Source of the DNA: Rhodococcoides fascians A44A
GTDB taxonomy: Bacteria; Actinomycetota; Actinomycetes; Mycobacteriales; Mycobacteriaceae
Direction: 5' to 3'
NCBI RefSeq assembly: GCF_000760735.1
Contig: NZ_JMEX01000008.1
Location: 2,829,535-2,893,534, forward strand
DNA length: 64,000 bases
Below, piece by piece: positions 50,479-57,699 of this stretch. Both the position numbers and the translations under genes were made by a program. Under the pieces are notes generated by a model. It did not search any database. It worked only from the letters and a program-made list of their open reading frames with translations, and was not told the origin of the DNA. Every line of letters starts with the position of its first letter. The stretch's first letter is position 1.

Positions 50479-50831
50479 CAGTGAGCTGCCTGTCGCTCGC
50501 CGCAGTCGAAACATACGTCCGGGTCGTCGTAGATCATGGGCTTGAACGTGGAGCAGGCTTTGACGATTTCGCCGTTGTGCACTTCGACTGCGAGCATGTC
50601 TGCGCCGTCCTGGGCGACGACAGCGAGCAGCTCTTCGGCCGCTGACTCCAACGACTTCCGCGCCGCCGTGATCGACCCGACCGCCGATATGACAGCGAAT
50701 CGGTGAGGGTCGTTCAGGTCGAGTCGATCGAGCAGATGACGACCGGCGCCCTCCAGCACGATCGCCGGCCCGACCATATGGGCCGCTTGGAACGCAGCAG
50801 CGTCCAACAGTGTCGCTATGTCCTTCTCCAT
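50478..50831 (-). CDS. Hypothetical helical protein
   Basis: The 117-residue protein is helical (MEKDIATLLDAAAFQAAHMVG, SAAEELLAVVAQDG) and has a terminal CFDCGERQ metal-like pair. No family recognised. Confidence 0.55.
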   Translation of the reverse strand: MEKDIATLLDAAAFQAAHMVGPAIVLEGAGRHLLDRLDLNDPHRFAVISAVGSITAARKSLESAAEELLAVVAQDGADMLAVEVHNGEIVKACSTFKPMIYDDPDVCFDCGERQAAH

Positions 50832-51172
50832 CAGAACAGCACTCCTTCAGGTTGTTTCGGTTCAGGGGGTGGCTTCGAGATGTGATCAGATCCGCACACA
50901 GTCAGTCCGCGCGCGTACCGAACACCAGCCGCCAAGTAGAGGCCGGCCTCGGGCAGCGTCAGTGACTCACAACGGATCAGGGGCGTGCAGTAGGTATTGG
51001 CGAGGACCACACTGTCTCGGGAGTGAGCGGCGGTGGTCACCACGAACGAAGCAGAAGCAGGGCGAGGGCCTGCATTCACCTCTAGATCAAACTCGTGTTC
51101 TTCACAGACTTTTCGGACCGCACTCACGATCGAGGGGGACCGACTGTAGAGACGTACAACGAGCTTTTCCAT
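50831..51172 (-). CDS. Hypothetical protein
   Basis: The 113-residue protein is beta/helix mixed (EKLVVRLYSRSPSIVSAVRK, SASFVVTTAAHSRDSVV) and ends in a Pro/Lys-rich tail. It is the first gene after a 297-bp non-coding region and probably starts an operon from a promoter in that gap. Overlaps the next gene by 1 bp. Confidence 0.55.
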   Translation of the reverse strand: MEKLVVRLYSRSPSIVSAVRKVCEEHEFDLEVNAGPRPASASFVVTTAAHSRDSVVLANTYCTPLIRCESLTLPEAGLYLAAGVRYARGLTVCGSDHISKPPPEPKQPEGVLF

Positions 51173-51469
51173 TCGATAGGTCCTCTCTATGAGTGTGGGT
51201 GGTCACCGAAACGAAGATGGAATTGTGGCCTTGCTTGGGGACCTCCCAAGCGACCTCCCAAATTTCCGAACCCCGTTTGTCCGCGCCAACGCCTATAGCC
51301 TCGCGGCCTGTTGGCGCGCAAGGCATTTCAGGTATTACCCACGTCTCGATGATCAGTCGAGGGCAGGTCCAACCAGCTAGGTCCGGTCGGCTTCGTAAGG
51401 GTCCACATGCCTAGAGCGGTCGGTTAACGTCGGACTCACCAGATAGCGACGCACAGCAAAATAGGACGG
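51173..51469. other. Non-coding early intergenic region of prophage 2
   Basis: A 297-bp gap in an otherwise tightly packed genome. It contains a hairpin CTTGGG-gacct-CCCAAG (51234-51250), a tandem 12-nt repeat GACCTCCCAA-GC (51240-51261), and a possible leftward promoter. No ORF with coding character is seen. Confidence 0.6.
51292..51321 (-). promoter_or_regulatory. Possible leftward promoter
   Basis: TTGCGC (51321-51316) and TATAGG (51297-51292) are separated by 18 bp and point to the gene at 51172. The -35 is weak and the spacing long, so this is only a candidate. Confidence 0.3.
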
Positions 51470-51640
51470 TCAGGCGGGGGCCTCACCGTCCTCGTCCAGC
51501 AGCATCGGGGCTGCGAGGTGGTTCACGATTGCGCGGCAGTCGCGGCAAATGTTCGGGTTGGGGATGATCCGGTTCGGATCGAATGGGCGCTCGCACACGT
51601 CGCACACGACGCGGCGTAGACGGTCTCCGAAGTCCTTCAT
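51470..51640 (-). CDS. Small zinc-finger protein
   Basis: ATG 51640 gives 56 codons with CDVC and CRDC pairs 21 residues apart (KDFGDRLRRVVCDVCERPF). Last gene before the intergenic gap. Function unknown. Confidence 0.55.
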   Translation of the reverse strand: MKDFGDRLRRVVCDVCERPFDPNRIIPNPNICRDCRAIVNHLAAPMLLDEDGEAPA

Positions 51641-51831
51641 GGGAAGCCGGCCGCTGCCTGCTGCCAGTAGGCAGCTCGATCGAGTTCGTGGGCCTGAGCA
51701 ACTACATCGTTCTCGGCGTAGGCCAGCTCTGCACGGTTGTAAGCGGCAGCGGCGAGGGTGCGCAGCTCGCGTCCGGTCAACGCGAGCGTCTGGATCGCGT
51801 CCCGGTCCTGCGAGTCGAACGGCCAACTCAC
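51637..51831 (-). CDS. Small helical protein
   Basis: The 64-residue product (SWPFDSQDRDAIQTLALTG..., TLAAAAYNRAELAYAENDV) is helical and acidic. ATGA overlap with the zinc-finger gene. No family recognised. Confidence 0.5.
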   Translation of the reverse strand: MSWPFDSQDRDAIQTLALTGRELRTLAAAAYNRAELAYAENDVVAQAHELDRAAYWQQAAAGFP

Positions 51832-52046
51832 TTTTTCGCCGCCATGAGCTTCTTACGGCAGCTCGTGCAATCCTCAGGGCCGTGGTTCTCGGGGTCGCTC
51901 TTCTGCAGCGGCAGATATTCCTCGTGGGCCGGCGCGATCATCCACCGGCCGCATAGCGCGGACAGGATGCCTACCTCGTTGCGCTTGTAGTAATGGAACG
52001 AGCGCTGTTTGTTGTGCATCGGTGCCCAGCCCTCAGCGGCGCTCAC
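51828..52046 (-). CDS. Small zinc-ribbon-like protein
   Basis: GTG 52046 gives 72 codons. It includes GILSALCGRWMIAPAHEEY and CTSCRKKLMAAKK, a possible zinc site shared with other small actinophage proteins. Coupled on both sides by 4-bp overlaps. Confidence 0.5.
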   Translation of the reverse strand: MSAAEGWAPMHNKQRSFHYYKRNEVGILSALCGRWMIAPAHEEYLPLQKSDPENHGPEDCTSCRKKLMAAKK

Positions 52047-52210
52047 AGTGCACCGCCGGCGGCGAAGTACATACGACCGAGCACGTACACGGCAGCGAAG
52101 CCACACGCGAACGGCACCACCCACGAGGTGAGGATCAGCGCGGCCCAGCCGGCAAGTTTCTTCACGGGCCACTGAGGGCGATCCGCGGGTGTCACGTAGC
52201 GGCCGGCCAT
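52043..52210 (-). CDS. Small single-pass membrane protein (55 codons)
   Basis: ATG 52210 (TGATG) gives a protein with one long hydrophobic segment (LAGWAALILTSWVVPFACGF) and a short tail, and its TGA overlaps the next GTG. Coupling on both sides supports it. Function unknown. Confidence 0.55.
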   Translation of the reverse strand: MAGRYVTPADRPQWPVKKLAGWAALILTSWVVPFACGFAAVYVLGRMYFAAGGAL

Positions 52211-52431
52211 CAGATCACGTCCAGCGTGTGTGACTCGGTGACGTACTCGGTGCCCTCGATTACGTAGCGGCCTTCCGAGTCGGTCACGAGGCGCTCGACG
52301 CGCACTGTGCCCTCGACGCGGCCAATCTCGACAGCGAACAAGCCGATCGGATTGATACCGAGAGCGGTGAGCGCCTGATTCACCGCCTTGACGGTCACGG
52401 TGTCTGGCGCGTGCGGGTGATTACGCTTCAT
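52210..52431 (-). CDS. Small hypothetical protein
   Basis: The 73-residue product is beta-type (TVTVKAVNQALTALGINPIG, EGTVRVERLVTDSEGRYVI). It follows the Cro-like gene with an ATGA overlap. No family recognised. Confidence 0.5.
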   Translation of the reverse strand: MKRNHPHAPDTVTVKAVNQALTALGINPIGLFAVEIGRVEGTVRVERLVTDSEGRYVIEGTEYVTESHTLDVI

Positions 52432-52664
52432 GCCGTCACCGCCGTTTCCGCCTTCGACACTTCGTCGGCGAGCAGCTCGTCAAGAGATACTTGGAGCACC
52501 GATGAGATGGCCGCGATCGCGTGCACCTTGGGAAGGCGGTTGTGAACCTCGAGGCGAAGAACTGTGTCGGCAGAAACGCCTATCGCTTCAGCGAGGGCCA
52601 CCCGCGTCATCTGACGGGCTTCACGCGCTCTGCGAACGCACTGCCCTGTGTTCAGTTCTGACAT
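52428..52664 (-). CDS. XRE-family HTH (Cro-like) regulator
   Basis: The 78-residue protein has an XRE helix-turn-helix (AREARQMTRVALAEAIGVSADTVLRLE) followed by a C-terminal helix. It diverges from the rightward repressor operon over a 60-bp control region, the position of Cro. It is likely the early lytic regulator. Confidence 0.75.
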   Translation of the reverse strand: MSELNTGQCVRRAREARQMTRVALAEAIGVSADTVLRLEVHNRLPKVHAIAAISSVLQVSLDELLADEVSKAETAVTA

Positions 52665-52688
52665 ATCGCAAAACTGTCACGCGCAAGA

Positions 52689-52717
52689 TTGACGTGTCAA
52701 GACGACACGCATAGCAT
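52689..52717 (+). promoter_or_regulatory. Rightward lysogeny promoter and operators of prophage 2
   Basis: TTGACG (52689-52694), 17 bp, TAGCAT (52712-52717) is a good promoter whose start would fall at the ATG 52725, so the transcript may be leaderless. Two overlapping inverted repeats occupy it: TTGAC-GT-GTCAA (52689-52700) and CGTGTC-aagac-GACACG (52693-52709). The opposite strand has TTGACA (52701-52696) for the Cro-like gene. This is the likely immunity switch. Confidence 0.55.
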
Positions 52718-52724
52718 TCTTGCC

Positions 52725-53045
52725 ATGTCGCAGAAACGTATCCATCTCTGGATGCCAGACGGGCGGTCCTTGTGCGCGAAATTCGAGCACCAGAACGCCG
52801 TGATGGGCGATGAATACACGCCCTGCTGTGGGTCATGCTTGCTTGTCGCTGACGCAGTGATCGGCGGGATGAGGTCGCTCATCGATTGGTTCTCAAAAAC
52901 CGATCAGACGCCCGCTGAGGCGCTAGAAGGGCTCAGCGGTACGTCGTGGCCGGAGCATTGGCTGTTCGAGAACCACGTGAGCGATGGGCTGCCAGAGGAT
53001 TACTACTTCTACACGGGTAAGGAAGCCGAAAATGTCGGTAACTAG
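52725..53045 (+). CDS. Hypothetical protein upstream of repressor
   Basis: The 106-codon gene starts at ATG 52725 near the predicted transcription start. It has a cysteine cluster (EYTPCCGSCLLVAD) and overlaps the repressor start by 14 bp, so the two are translated together. No family recognised; it could be a regulator of lysogeny. Confidence 0.6.
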   Translation: MSQKRIHLWMPDGRSLCAKFEHQNAVMGDEYTPCCGSCLLVADAVIGGMRSLIDWFSKTDQTPAEALEGLSGTSWPEHWLFENHVSDGLPEDYYFYTGKEAENVGN

Positions 53046-53394
53046 AGAAGTGATGTGGGGCGACGCGCTGATGGTGCAGTTGTTCCGTGCGGTCGGCGGG
53101 CTTAAGGCGGTTGTGGACGCGATTCAGCGCGAGCTGGGACCAACCATTGGGTCAAGGAACACGTTCGCCAAGCTCCTGCGCGTGGACGACCCTGCCGACC
53201 TCAACGGTAAAGACCAGTGGCGGGCGTGGCTGCTGCTAACGGCGCTCGGCCAGGACCCGGACGACTGGGGGCTGGGCACGGTGCAGATACCCAGCTCAGT
53301 CGAGCCGGAGGCGCTGATACAACGCCTGCAAGTGCCCCCAGTAGGACTCGAACCTACGACCTGCGGATTAAAAGTCCGTAGCTCTACCAACTGA
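53032..53394 (+). CDS. Prophage 2 repressor, attachment-site-truncated form
   Basis: ATG 53032 gives 120 codons. The first part (VMWGDALMVQLFRAVGGLKAV..., GSRNTFAKLLRVDD, WRAWLLLTALGQDPDDWGL) resembles small HTH immunity repressors common in actinophages. Residues from about 101 are encoded antisense to the 3' half of tRNA-Lys, and the final six (VRSSTN) by the chromosomal half, so the C-terminus depends on integration. In the reconstructed circular form the frame would instead run 14 codons more to RAAS, total 128. It lies at the right end of prophage 2. Confidence 0.75.
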   Translation: MSVTREVMWGDALMVQLFRAVGGLKAVVDAIQRELGPTIGSRNTFAKLLRVDDPADLNGKDQWRAWLLLTALGQDPDDWGLGTVQIPSSVEPEALIQRLQVPPVGLEPTTCGLKVRSSTN

Positions 53395-53405
53395 GCTATA
53401 GGGGC
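53333..53405 (-). tRNA. tRNA-Lys (anticodon TTT), prophage attachment gene
   Basis: The 73-nt gene folds canonically: acceptor GCCCCTA/TGGGGGC, D arm TAGCTCAGTTGGTAGAGC, anticodon loop CTTTTAA, T arm GTAGG-TTCGAGT-CCTAC, discriminator A. No CCA is encoded. Its 3' half (53333-53374) comes from the prophage attachment arm and restores a full gene. Confidence 0.95.
53348..53374. other. Right attachment site core (attR of prophage 2)
   Basis: This stretch within tRNA-Lys matches 33150-33176 at 22 of 27 positions with GGATTAAAAG identical. It is also the end of the repressor coding sequence. Crossover within this core explains the exchanged repressor C-terminus. Confidence 0.75.
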
Positions 53406-53489
53406 GCGGATCGAAAGTGTAGTGGGTCCGCCCCGGCACTTCGCCACGCCCCCTGGCGCGCTATCGAAAAGAACACCGGGAGGGTTCGG

Positions 53490-54743
53490 TCACCGACCGA
53501 AACTGCTGCATCCGTCGGGTGCCGGTATCCCGGCGAGCCTGTCGTCGATCCACTGATGGGAGCCGGGGAGCCCGGAGACGGCGACGATCATGTGTTCGCC
53601 GACGTATTCCTCCAGTCGAACCTGGGCGCCGCCCGCGCACCATTCGTCGTACAGGGTTTCGGCGCCTTGTTTGGGAATCCAGAACTCGTGCTGTCCCTGA
53701 TAGATGAAGACCGGCGCCGACGGTGTGAGGTCACCACCCATGCGGGTCTGCCGGATGATCTCTTCGGCTATGGGCGTTCGGTCGACGTTCGGCACGTCGG
53801 AGAGAGCCTGGACAGGAATCGGCGCGACGAGGCCGCCGGGCGCGAGCAGGTACACGCACATGTCCTTGGCGATCTGGGCGAGTCGCAGCCCGTTGGCGTT
53901 CATCAGTTGGAACATCTCGGGATATTCACGTGCCACGCCCATCGCGGCCGACAGGAACAGGGTCGATGCGGCGTTGTTGCCGTTCATCGACCCGAGGAGG
54001 ATGCGGTAGTCGATGGGGGCGCCGCCGAATGCCGTTCCGACGATGTTGACGTCGGGTGCGTACACCGGTGCGAGTTGGGCCGCCCATCCGGATGCGATGG
54101 CGCCTCCGGAGTACCCGGTGATGGCGATCGGTGATTCGGCAGGCAGGCCGAGTGACGGCAGATTCACCATGGCGCGTAGGGCATCGAGGACGGCGTGCCC
54201 CGCCATGCGTCCGGCGGCGTACGCCTGACGCGGGCCTTGATGGTCGGTGACGACGACGGCGTAGTTCTTGGCCAGGAAGAGTTGTACCGCAGCGATTTCC
54301 GGTGCGATCCCGCGTGGCAGTGTCCAGGACGGCGCGCATGTCTGGCCGAGTGAGTCGATTGCCATGTTGTAGGCGACGACGGGTCGTGGTCCCGGCCCCG
54401 CCCAGGGTGCTGTCGGCACGATGACGGTGGTAGCTCCGGCGACCGGCCTATCCTTCGAATCCGTTGTTCGGAAGAGGATCTGTGTCGATTGGACAGGGGT
54501 GAGCAACGGGCCGACGGTGACTGTTCTGGTGTTGAGAACCGAGCCGGGAGAGTAGCTTTCGAATCCTGGTGGTGGATCGAACCACGGCTCGCCCAGTGGT
54601 GTTGCCGCGGCCAGTGTCGGGTCCTGGGCTGGATCGAGGAAATCGGACACCGGGTCGGCGTTCGCCGTCCAGGTGGCGGTGGTCAGCAGCGCGACGCTGA
54701 AGATTGTTGCTGCCGATCGGCGGAGGATGGTTCGAAGAGTCAT
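53490..54743 (-). CDS. Secretory lipase (LIP family)
   Basis: ATG 54743 gives 417 codons. A signal peptide covers about residues 1-32 (LRRSAATIFSVALLTTATWTANA). The alpha/beta hydrolase domain has GYSGGAIASGWAAQL (nucleophile elbow GYSGG), and FIYQGQHEFWIP and GEHMIVAVSG supply late Asp/His regions. Secretory lipases of this kind hydrolyse triacylglycerol or other esters outside the cell. A paralogue lies at 61230. Chromosomal, not phage. Confidence 0.85.
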   Translation of the reverse strand: MTLRTILRRSAATIFSVALLTTATWTANADPVSDFLDPAQDPTLAAATPLGEPWFDPPPGFESYSPGSVLNTRTVTVGPLLTPVQSTQILFRTTDSKDRPVAGATTVIVPTAPWAGPGPRPVVAYNMAIDSLGQTCAPSWTLPRGIAPEIAAVQLFLAKNYAVVVTDHQGPRQAYAAGRMAGHAVLDALRAMVNLPSLGLPAESPIAITGYSGGAIASGWAAQLAPVYAPDVNIVGTAFGGAPIDYRILLGSMNGNNAASTLFLSAAMGVAREYPEMFQLMNANGLRLAQIAKDMCVYLLAPGGLVAPIPVQALSDVPNVDRTPIAEEIIRQTRMGGDLTPSAPVFIYQGQHEFWIPKQGAETLYDEWCAGGAQVRLEEYVGEHMIVAVSGLPGSHQWIDDRLAGIPAPDGCSSFGR

Positions 54744-55458
54744 GCGTGCCCCGAATTCGTTGTCGTCGTTGACCACGATGTGTTGTGGGCCACAGTAAGG
54801 GCGAGTTCGGGTGGGCGAGTGCTTCCGGCGCTTTCGGAGGCGAAACCGTTATACGAACCCCTTCTGAGACTTGCACGGCCACAGCGATATCGGCGTCGAG
54901 ACGTGCGAATGAATCGAACTGGCAACGAATCCCGGGGTGTTCGATTGTTTCGACGCCATCGGTGTGGTCGAGCGGTCCAGAATGTCTGCGTGGCAGGGGA
55001 TTCGTGACCGGCCGGGCTCGGTCGACCGTCGGCACGGTAGAAGTGTGTCGGACCCGTGGCCGATGGGGGTGCTGCATTTCGAGTCCATCGGAAGAGGCGC
55101 TTCACACAATTGTGACGCTTTTGTGGCGGAGGTCTCGATTTCGCCCGTGCGTCGAAATCGTGGATTGACACCGGCGGGCTATATGTAAAGCCGTTCGGAA
55201 TTGCTCGGTGTAGAGCTCCAATAGCGCGGCCCGCGACAAAGAAACGGCTCGAGTGCGCACCCCCTGCAGCGCACTCGAGCCGGCCTGATCGTACCACTCG
55301 GATTGTTTGAAGACAGCTCGGAGATTTGTCCGGATTACTGTTTCCAGCAGTTTTTCCGAGCGAGTGGTCGGTCTCGAGTGCGCTGGTTCAAGTACGCTCG
55401 ACTAGCGGTACTGCCTGCTGATAGATGCAGGTCGCTCGGGTTCGGAGGCACGGAAGCA
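54744..55458. other. Intergenic region without recognised gene
   Basis: A 715-bp region between lipase and TetR genes. ORFs found in it overlap randomly on both strands and have no ribosome site. The only structure I see is the inverted repeat at 55246-55281. Confidence 0.6.
55246..55281. repeat. 13-bp perfect inverted repeat
   Basis: Arms GGCTCGAGTGCGC and its complement (55246-55258 and 55269-55281) flank a 10-nt loop. On the leftward strand the stem is followed by a T-rich run (GTTTCTTTG), so it might be a leftward terminator. It is also a possible operator for the TetR regulator 180 bp away. Confidence 0.55.
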
Positions 55459-56118
55459 ATGGCACAACAAGAGCGCGCTCGGCGAACCCGAGCAGCGATA
55501 GTCGAAGCGGCGGCATCGGAGTTTGCACGCCGCGGGTACGCGGCTGCGTCGGTGAACACCATTCTGGAGGGCTCGAATGCCACCAAGGGTGCGATGTACT
55601 TTCACTTCCAATCCAAGGAAGACCTGGCTCGTGCCGTTCTGACGGCCGCGCTGGACCGGTACGTCGCCATCACGGAGAAATGGCTCGATTCGCCGCTGCA
55701 CCCCTTCGAGGTGATCCGCGGGATCATCGACGACCTGGCGCTCGGGTTCCAGAACGACGTGATCGTTCGTGCCGAGTTCCGGCTGATAGTCGAGCCCGAG
55801 TTCTACGCCGAGATTCAATCCGGCGGAGGCCGTGTGTGGGGCCGTGCGGGGGTGCAGCTCGCGCGGAAGGCCCAGGAGATGGGGGACCTCGACCCCGAGT
55901 TCGGCCCGGAGAAGTTCATCCGAGTGCTGTCTGCGTCTCTTGCCGGCCAGCGGTACATGGCCGACCTCGTCTCCGACAGTCGCGATCTTCGCGTGATGTT
56001 CGAGGAATCGCTCGAAGTCGTACTTCACGCGATGGCGTCACCGGCATGGCTGGACCGCTGGAAGGCTGAAGGATGGCGCGAAAACACCGCAGAAACCGAG
56101 TCTGACCTGCCGGTTTGA
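55459..56118 (+). CDS. TetR-family regulator, gamma-butyrolactone-receptor-like
   Basis: ATG 55459 with GGAGG 10 nt upstream gives 219 codons. The TetR HTH (FARRGYAAASVNTILEGSNATKGAMYFHF) is followed by FQSKEDLARAVLTAAL, the ScbR/ArpA-type sequence. The C-terminal domain would bind a small ligand. Regulators of this type control secondary metabolism or stress in actinobacteria. Its target may be its own promoter. Confidence 0.8.
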   Translation: MAQQERARRTRAAIVEAAASEFARRGYAAASVNTILEGSNATKGAMYFHFQSKEDLARAVLTAALDRYVAITEKWLDSPLHPFEVIRGIIDDLALGFQNDVIVRAEFRLIVEPEFYAEIQSGGGRVWGRAGVQLARKAQEMGDLDPEFGPEKFIRVLSASLAGQRYMADLVSDSRDLRVMFEESLEVVLHAMASPAWLDRWKAEGWRENTAETESDLPV

Positions 56119-56229
56119 GTTTTCTGCGAAAAGTGTCCTAAGCTATCCCAGCTCCCAACGGAACGCCGTTGAGGGTAGCGGCGGAGCAGTTCGGAACCGA
56201 AGAAATTCGGGTCCGGGTCATTCCGTCGG

Positions 56230-56302
56230 GCCCCCTTCGTCTAGCGGCCTAGGACGCCGCCCTTTCAAGGCGGTAGCGCGGGTTCGAATCCCGTAGGGGG
56301 TA
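56230..56302 (+). tRNA. tRNA-Glu (anticodon TTC)
   Basis: The 73-nt sequence folds with acceptor GCCCCCT/AGGGGGT (G1-U72), anticodon loop CTTTCAA and T arm GCGGG-TTCGAAT-CCCGT. It is the first of three tRNA genes on the plus strand. Confidence 0.93.
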
Positions 56303-56434
56303 CGCAGGAAACGATCGGAATTGACAAACCGGTCGGCAGTACAGCAGTCTCTTGCAGGCCGCCGCGGTTCGAAGCAGGTTCAAAGCCTGCTAAGGTCTAC
56401 GGCGGGAAGTTCCTCCGGGAATGTTTCACAGCAA

Positions 56435-56508
56435 GGCCCTGTGGCGCAGTTGGTTAGCGCGCCGCCCTGTCACGGCGGAGGTCGCGGGTTCGAGTCCCGT
56501 CAGGGTCG
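56435..56508 (+). tRNA. tRNA-Asp (anticodon GTC)
   Basis: The 74-nt sequence folds with acceptor GGCCCTG/CAGGGTC, D arm GGCGCAGTTGGTTAGCGC, anticodon loop CTGTCAC and T arm CGGGTTCGAGTCCCG, discriminator G. Confidence 0.93.
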
Positions 56509-56574
56509 CAAATTCGATGCGAAAGCATCGGCTTGCGTGTAGTTCACGAGATGGCATTGTCACCGGTGCCGCCC

Positions 56575-56648
56575 GGCCAGGTAGCTCAGTTGGTACGAGC
56601 GTCCGCCTGAAAAGCGGAAGGTCGCCGGTTCGATCCCGGCCCTGGCCA
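56575..56648 (+). tRNA. tRNA-Phe (anticodon GAA)
   Basis: The sequence folds with acceptor GGCCAGG/CCTGGCC, anticodon loop CTGAAAA and T arm CCGGTTCGATCCCGG. The three bases after the discriminator are CCA. It ends the Glu-Asp-Phe tRNA cluster, an order also seen near tRNA-Lys in related mycobacteria. Confidence 0.93.
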
Positions 56649-56660
56649 CCACAGCGTTCA

Positions 56661-56700
56661 CAAGCCTCCACCGAGAAAATCGGTCGGGGGCTTGTTTCGT
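56661..56700 (+). terminator. Rho-independent terminator after tRNA cluster
   Basis: A long stem CAAGCCTCCACCGA paired with TCGGTCGGGGGCTTG (one bulge) and a short GAAAA loop is followed by TTTCGTTT. It lies just after tRNA-Phe and should end tRNA transcription. Confidence 0.8.
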
Positions 56701-56771
56701 TTCCGGTTGCCGCAGGCTCCGCTTCACGGTCACGGCGCCGACCGAGTTGCCGGACGGTTACGCTTCTCGCT

Positions 56772-57326
56772 GTGGACGTGATCGACAGCGCGCAGCGCGC
56801 CTTGGCCGCGGGTGACCTCGACGGCGCTCGGGAGCGTCTGTGCGAGGCGCTGAGGACAGCGCCGGCATCCCAGCCCGTTCTGGAACTGCTCGCGTACACC
56901 CACCTGTTGCGGGGCGATCGTGCTTCCGCTGGGGCGGCGTGGTTCCTGACCGACAAAGCCGACGACGACCCGACCGCGTCGTCGGCGTTCGAGGCCCTGG
57001 CTGCCCGTCATCGTTCTGCTCTCGAGTTGGCGAAATCGCTGCCCATCAACGCCCCGTCTCGGTACTATCCGGAGCGGGCTCGCGCGCGGCTCGACCGATT
57101 GGTCACCGCAATCGCTGCCGGCGGGCAGGAGTGGGTGCCACCCAGGGACACGGTGTACTTCGACGAGGCGGGCGTCGATGTCGACGATTTCGTCGACGAC
57201 GAGTTCTCGGACGGGAGCGTGACTCGCAGCGACAGGCCACTGCGTCAGCGTGTGTTGGCGACCCTGGTGATCGTCGCGATCGCGGCGACGTCTGCATCGG
57301 TTGTGCTGGCCATCGTGTTCTCCTGA
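56772..57326 (+). CDS. TPR-like protein with C-terminal membrane helix
   Basis: GTG 56772 gives 184 codons; a GTG two codons later is also possible. Residues 1-110 are helical repeats like tetratricopeptide units (AQRALAAGDLDGARERLCEAL, AYTHLLRGDRASAGAAWF), matching DUF6584. The C-terminus has one membrane helix (VLATLVIVAIAATSASVVLAI). Probable scaffold or sensor at the membrane; function unknown. Confidence 0.7.
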   Translation: MDVIDSAQRALAAGDLDGARERLCEALRTAPASQPVLELLAYTHLLRGDRASAGAAWFLTDKADDDPTASSAFEALAARHRSALELAKSLPINAPSRYYPERARARLDRLVTAIAAGGQEWVPPRDTVYFDEAGVDVDDFVDDEFSDGSVTRSDRPLRQRVLATLVIVAIAATSASVVLAIVFS

Positions 57327-57699
57327 CACACTGCGCGACGGTCGGAGATACTGCAGGCGTAAAGTTTGTTTTTCGACACCGTCCGGAACAGAAGGCACGA
57401 TCATCGATCCCACCCCGCAGGAGACGAGTCACCGCGACGCCAACTACGCGGTCAATCTTGCGCAGGCCCGCGTCTTCGCGAGGAGTCTTGCAGAGCACAT
57501 CGAGAAGTGTTCGGCGTCCATCGAGGTTGCGCAGGCCCGGTCTTTTCGAGCGCGCGCGGACAAGGCCATGACCCGGGCACGTGAACTCGACAGCGAAGCG
57601 GCCACGTTGCGTCGTGAGCTCTACGAGATGTATCGCCAGATCGACAACATGACCGCCCGCTTTCCCGAACTACGCGGAGACCCCGCTCTGCGCAACTGA
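57301..57699 (+). CDS. Hypothetical helical protein (start uncertain)
   Basis: The frame opens at ATG 57301 inside the previous gene, but conserved-looking sequence begins near 57400 (TSHRDANYAVNLAQARVFAR). No better ATG or GTG lies in between, so a rarer start may be used. The helical, charged protein (EIVEVAQARSFRARADKAM-like, YEMYRQIDNMTARF) has no known family. It ends overlapping the convergent ANTAR gene by 30 bp. Confidence 0.5.
   Translation: MCWPSCSPDTLRDGRRYCRRKVCFSTPSGTEGTIIDPTPQETSHRDANYAVNLAQARVFARSLAEHIEKCSASIEVAQARSFRARADKAMTRARELDSEAATLRRELYEMYRQIDNMTARFPELRGDPALRN

Larger units (their letters stand above)
33167..53374. mobile_element. Prophage 2, compact siphovirus of about 20 kb
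   Basis: The ends are defined by the repeated GGATTAAAAG core at 33167-33176 and 53365-53374. The integrase lies at the left end and the repressor at the right end, next to intact tRNA-Lys. Between them are a complete leftward structural, lysis and packaging set and small early genes. No polymerase, helicase, primase or recombination gene is recognisable. Actinobacterial siphophages with genomes of about 15-20 kb are known, so completeness is plausible. Confidence 0.85.

Noticed and set aside
56421..56771. Upstream extension of the TPR-like ORF
   Set aside because: It would run through the tRNA-Asp and tRNA-Phe genes and their terminator; GTG 56772 is the sensible start.
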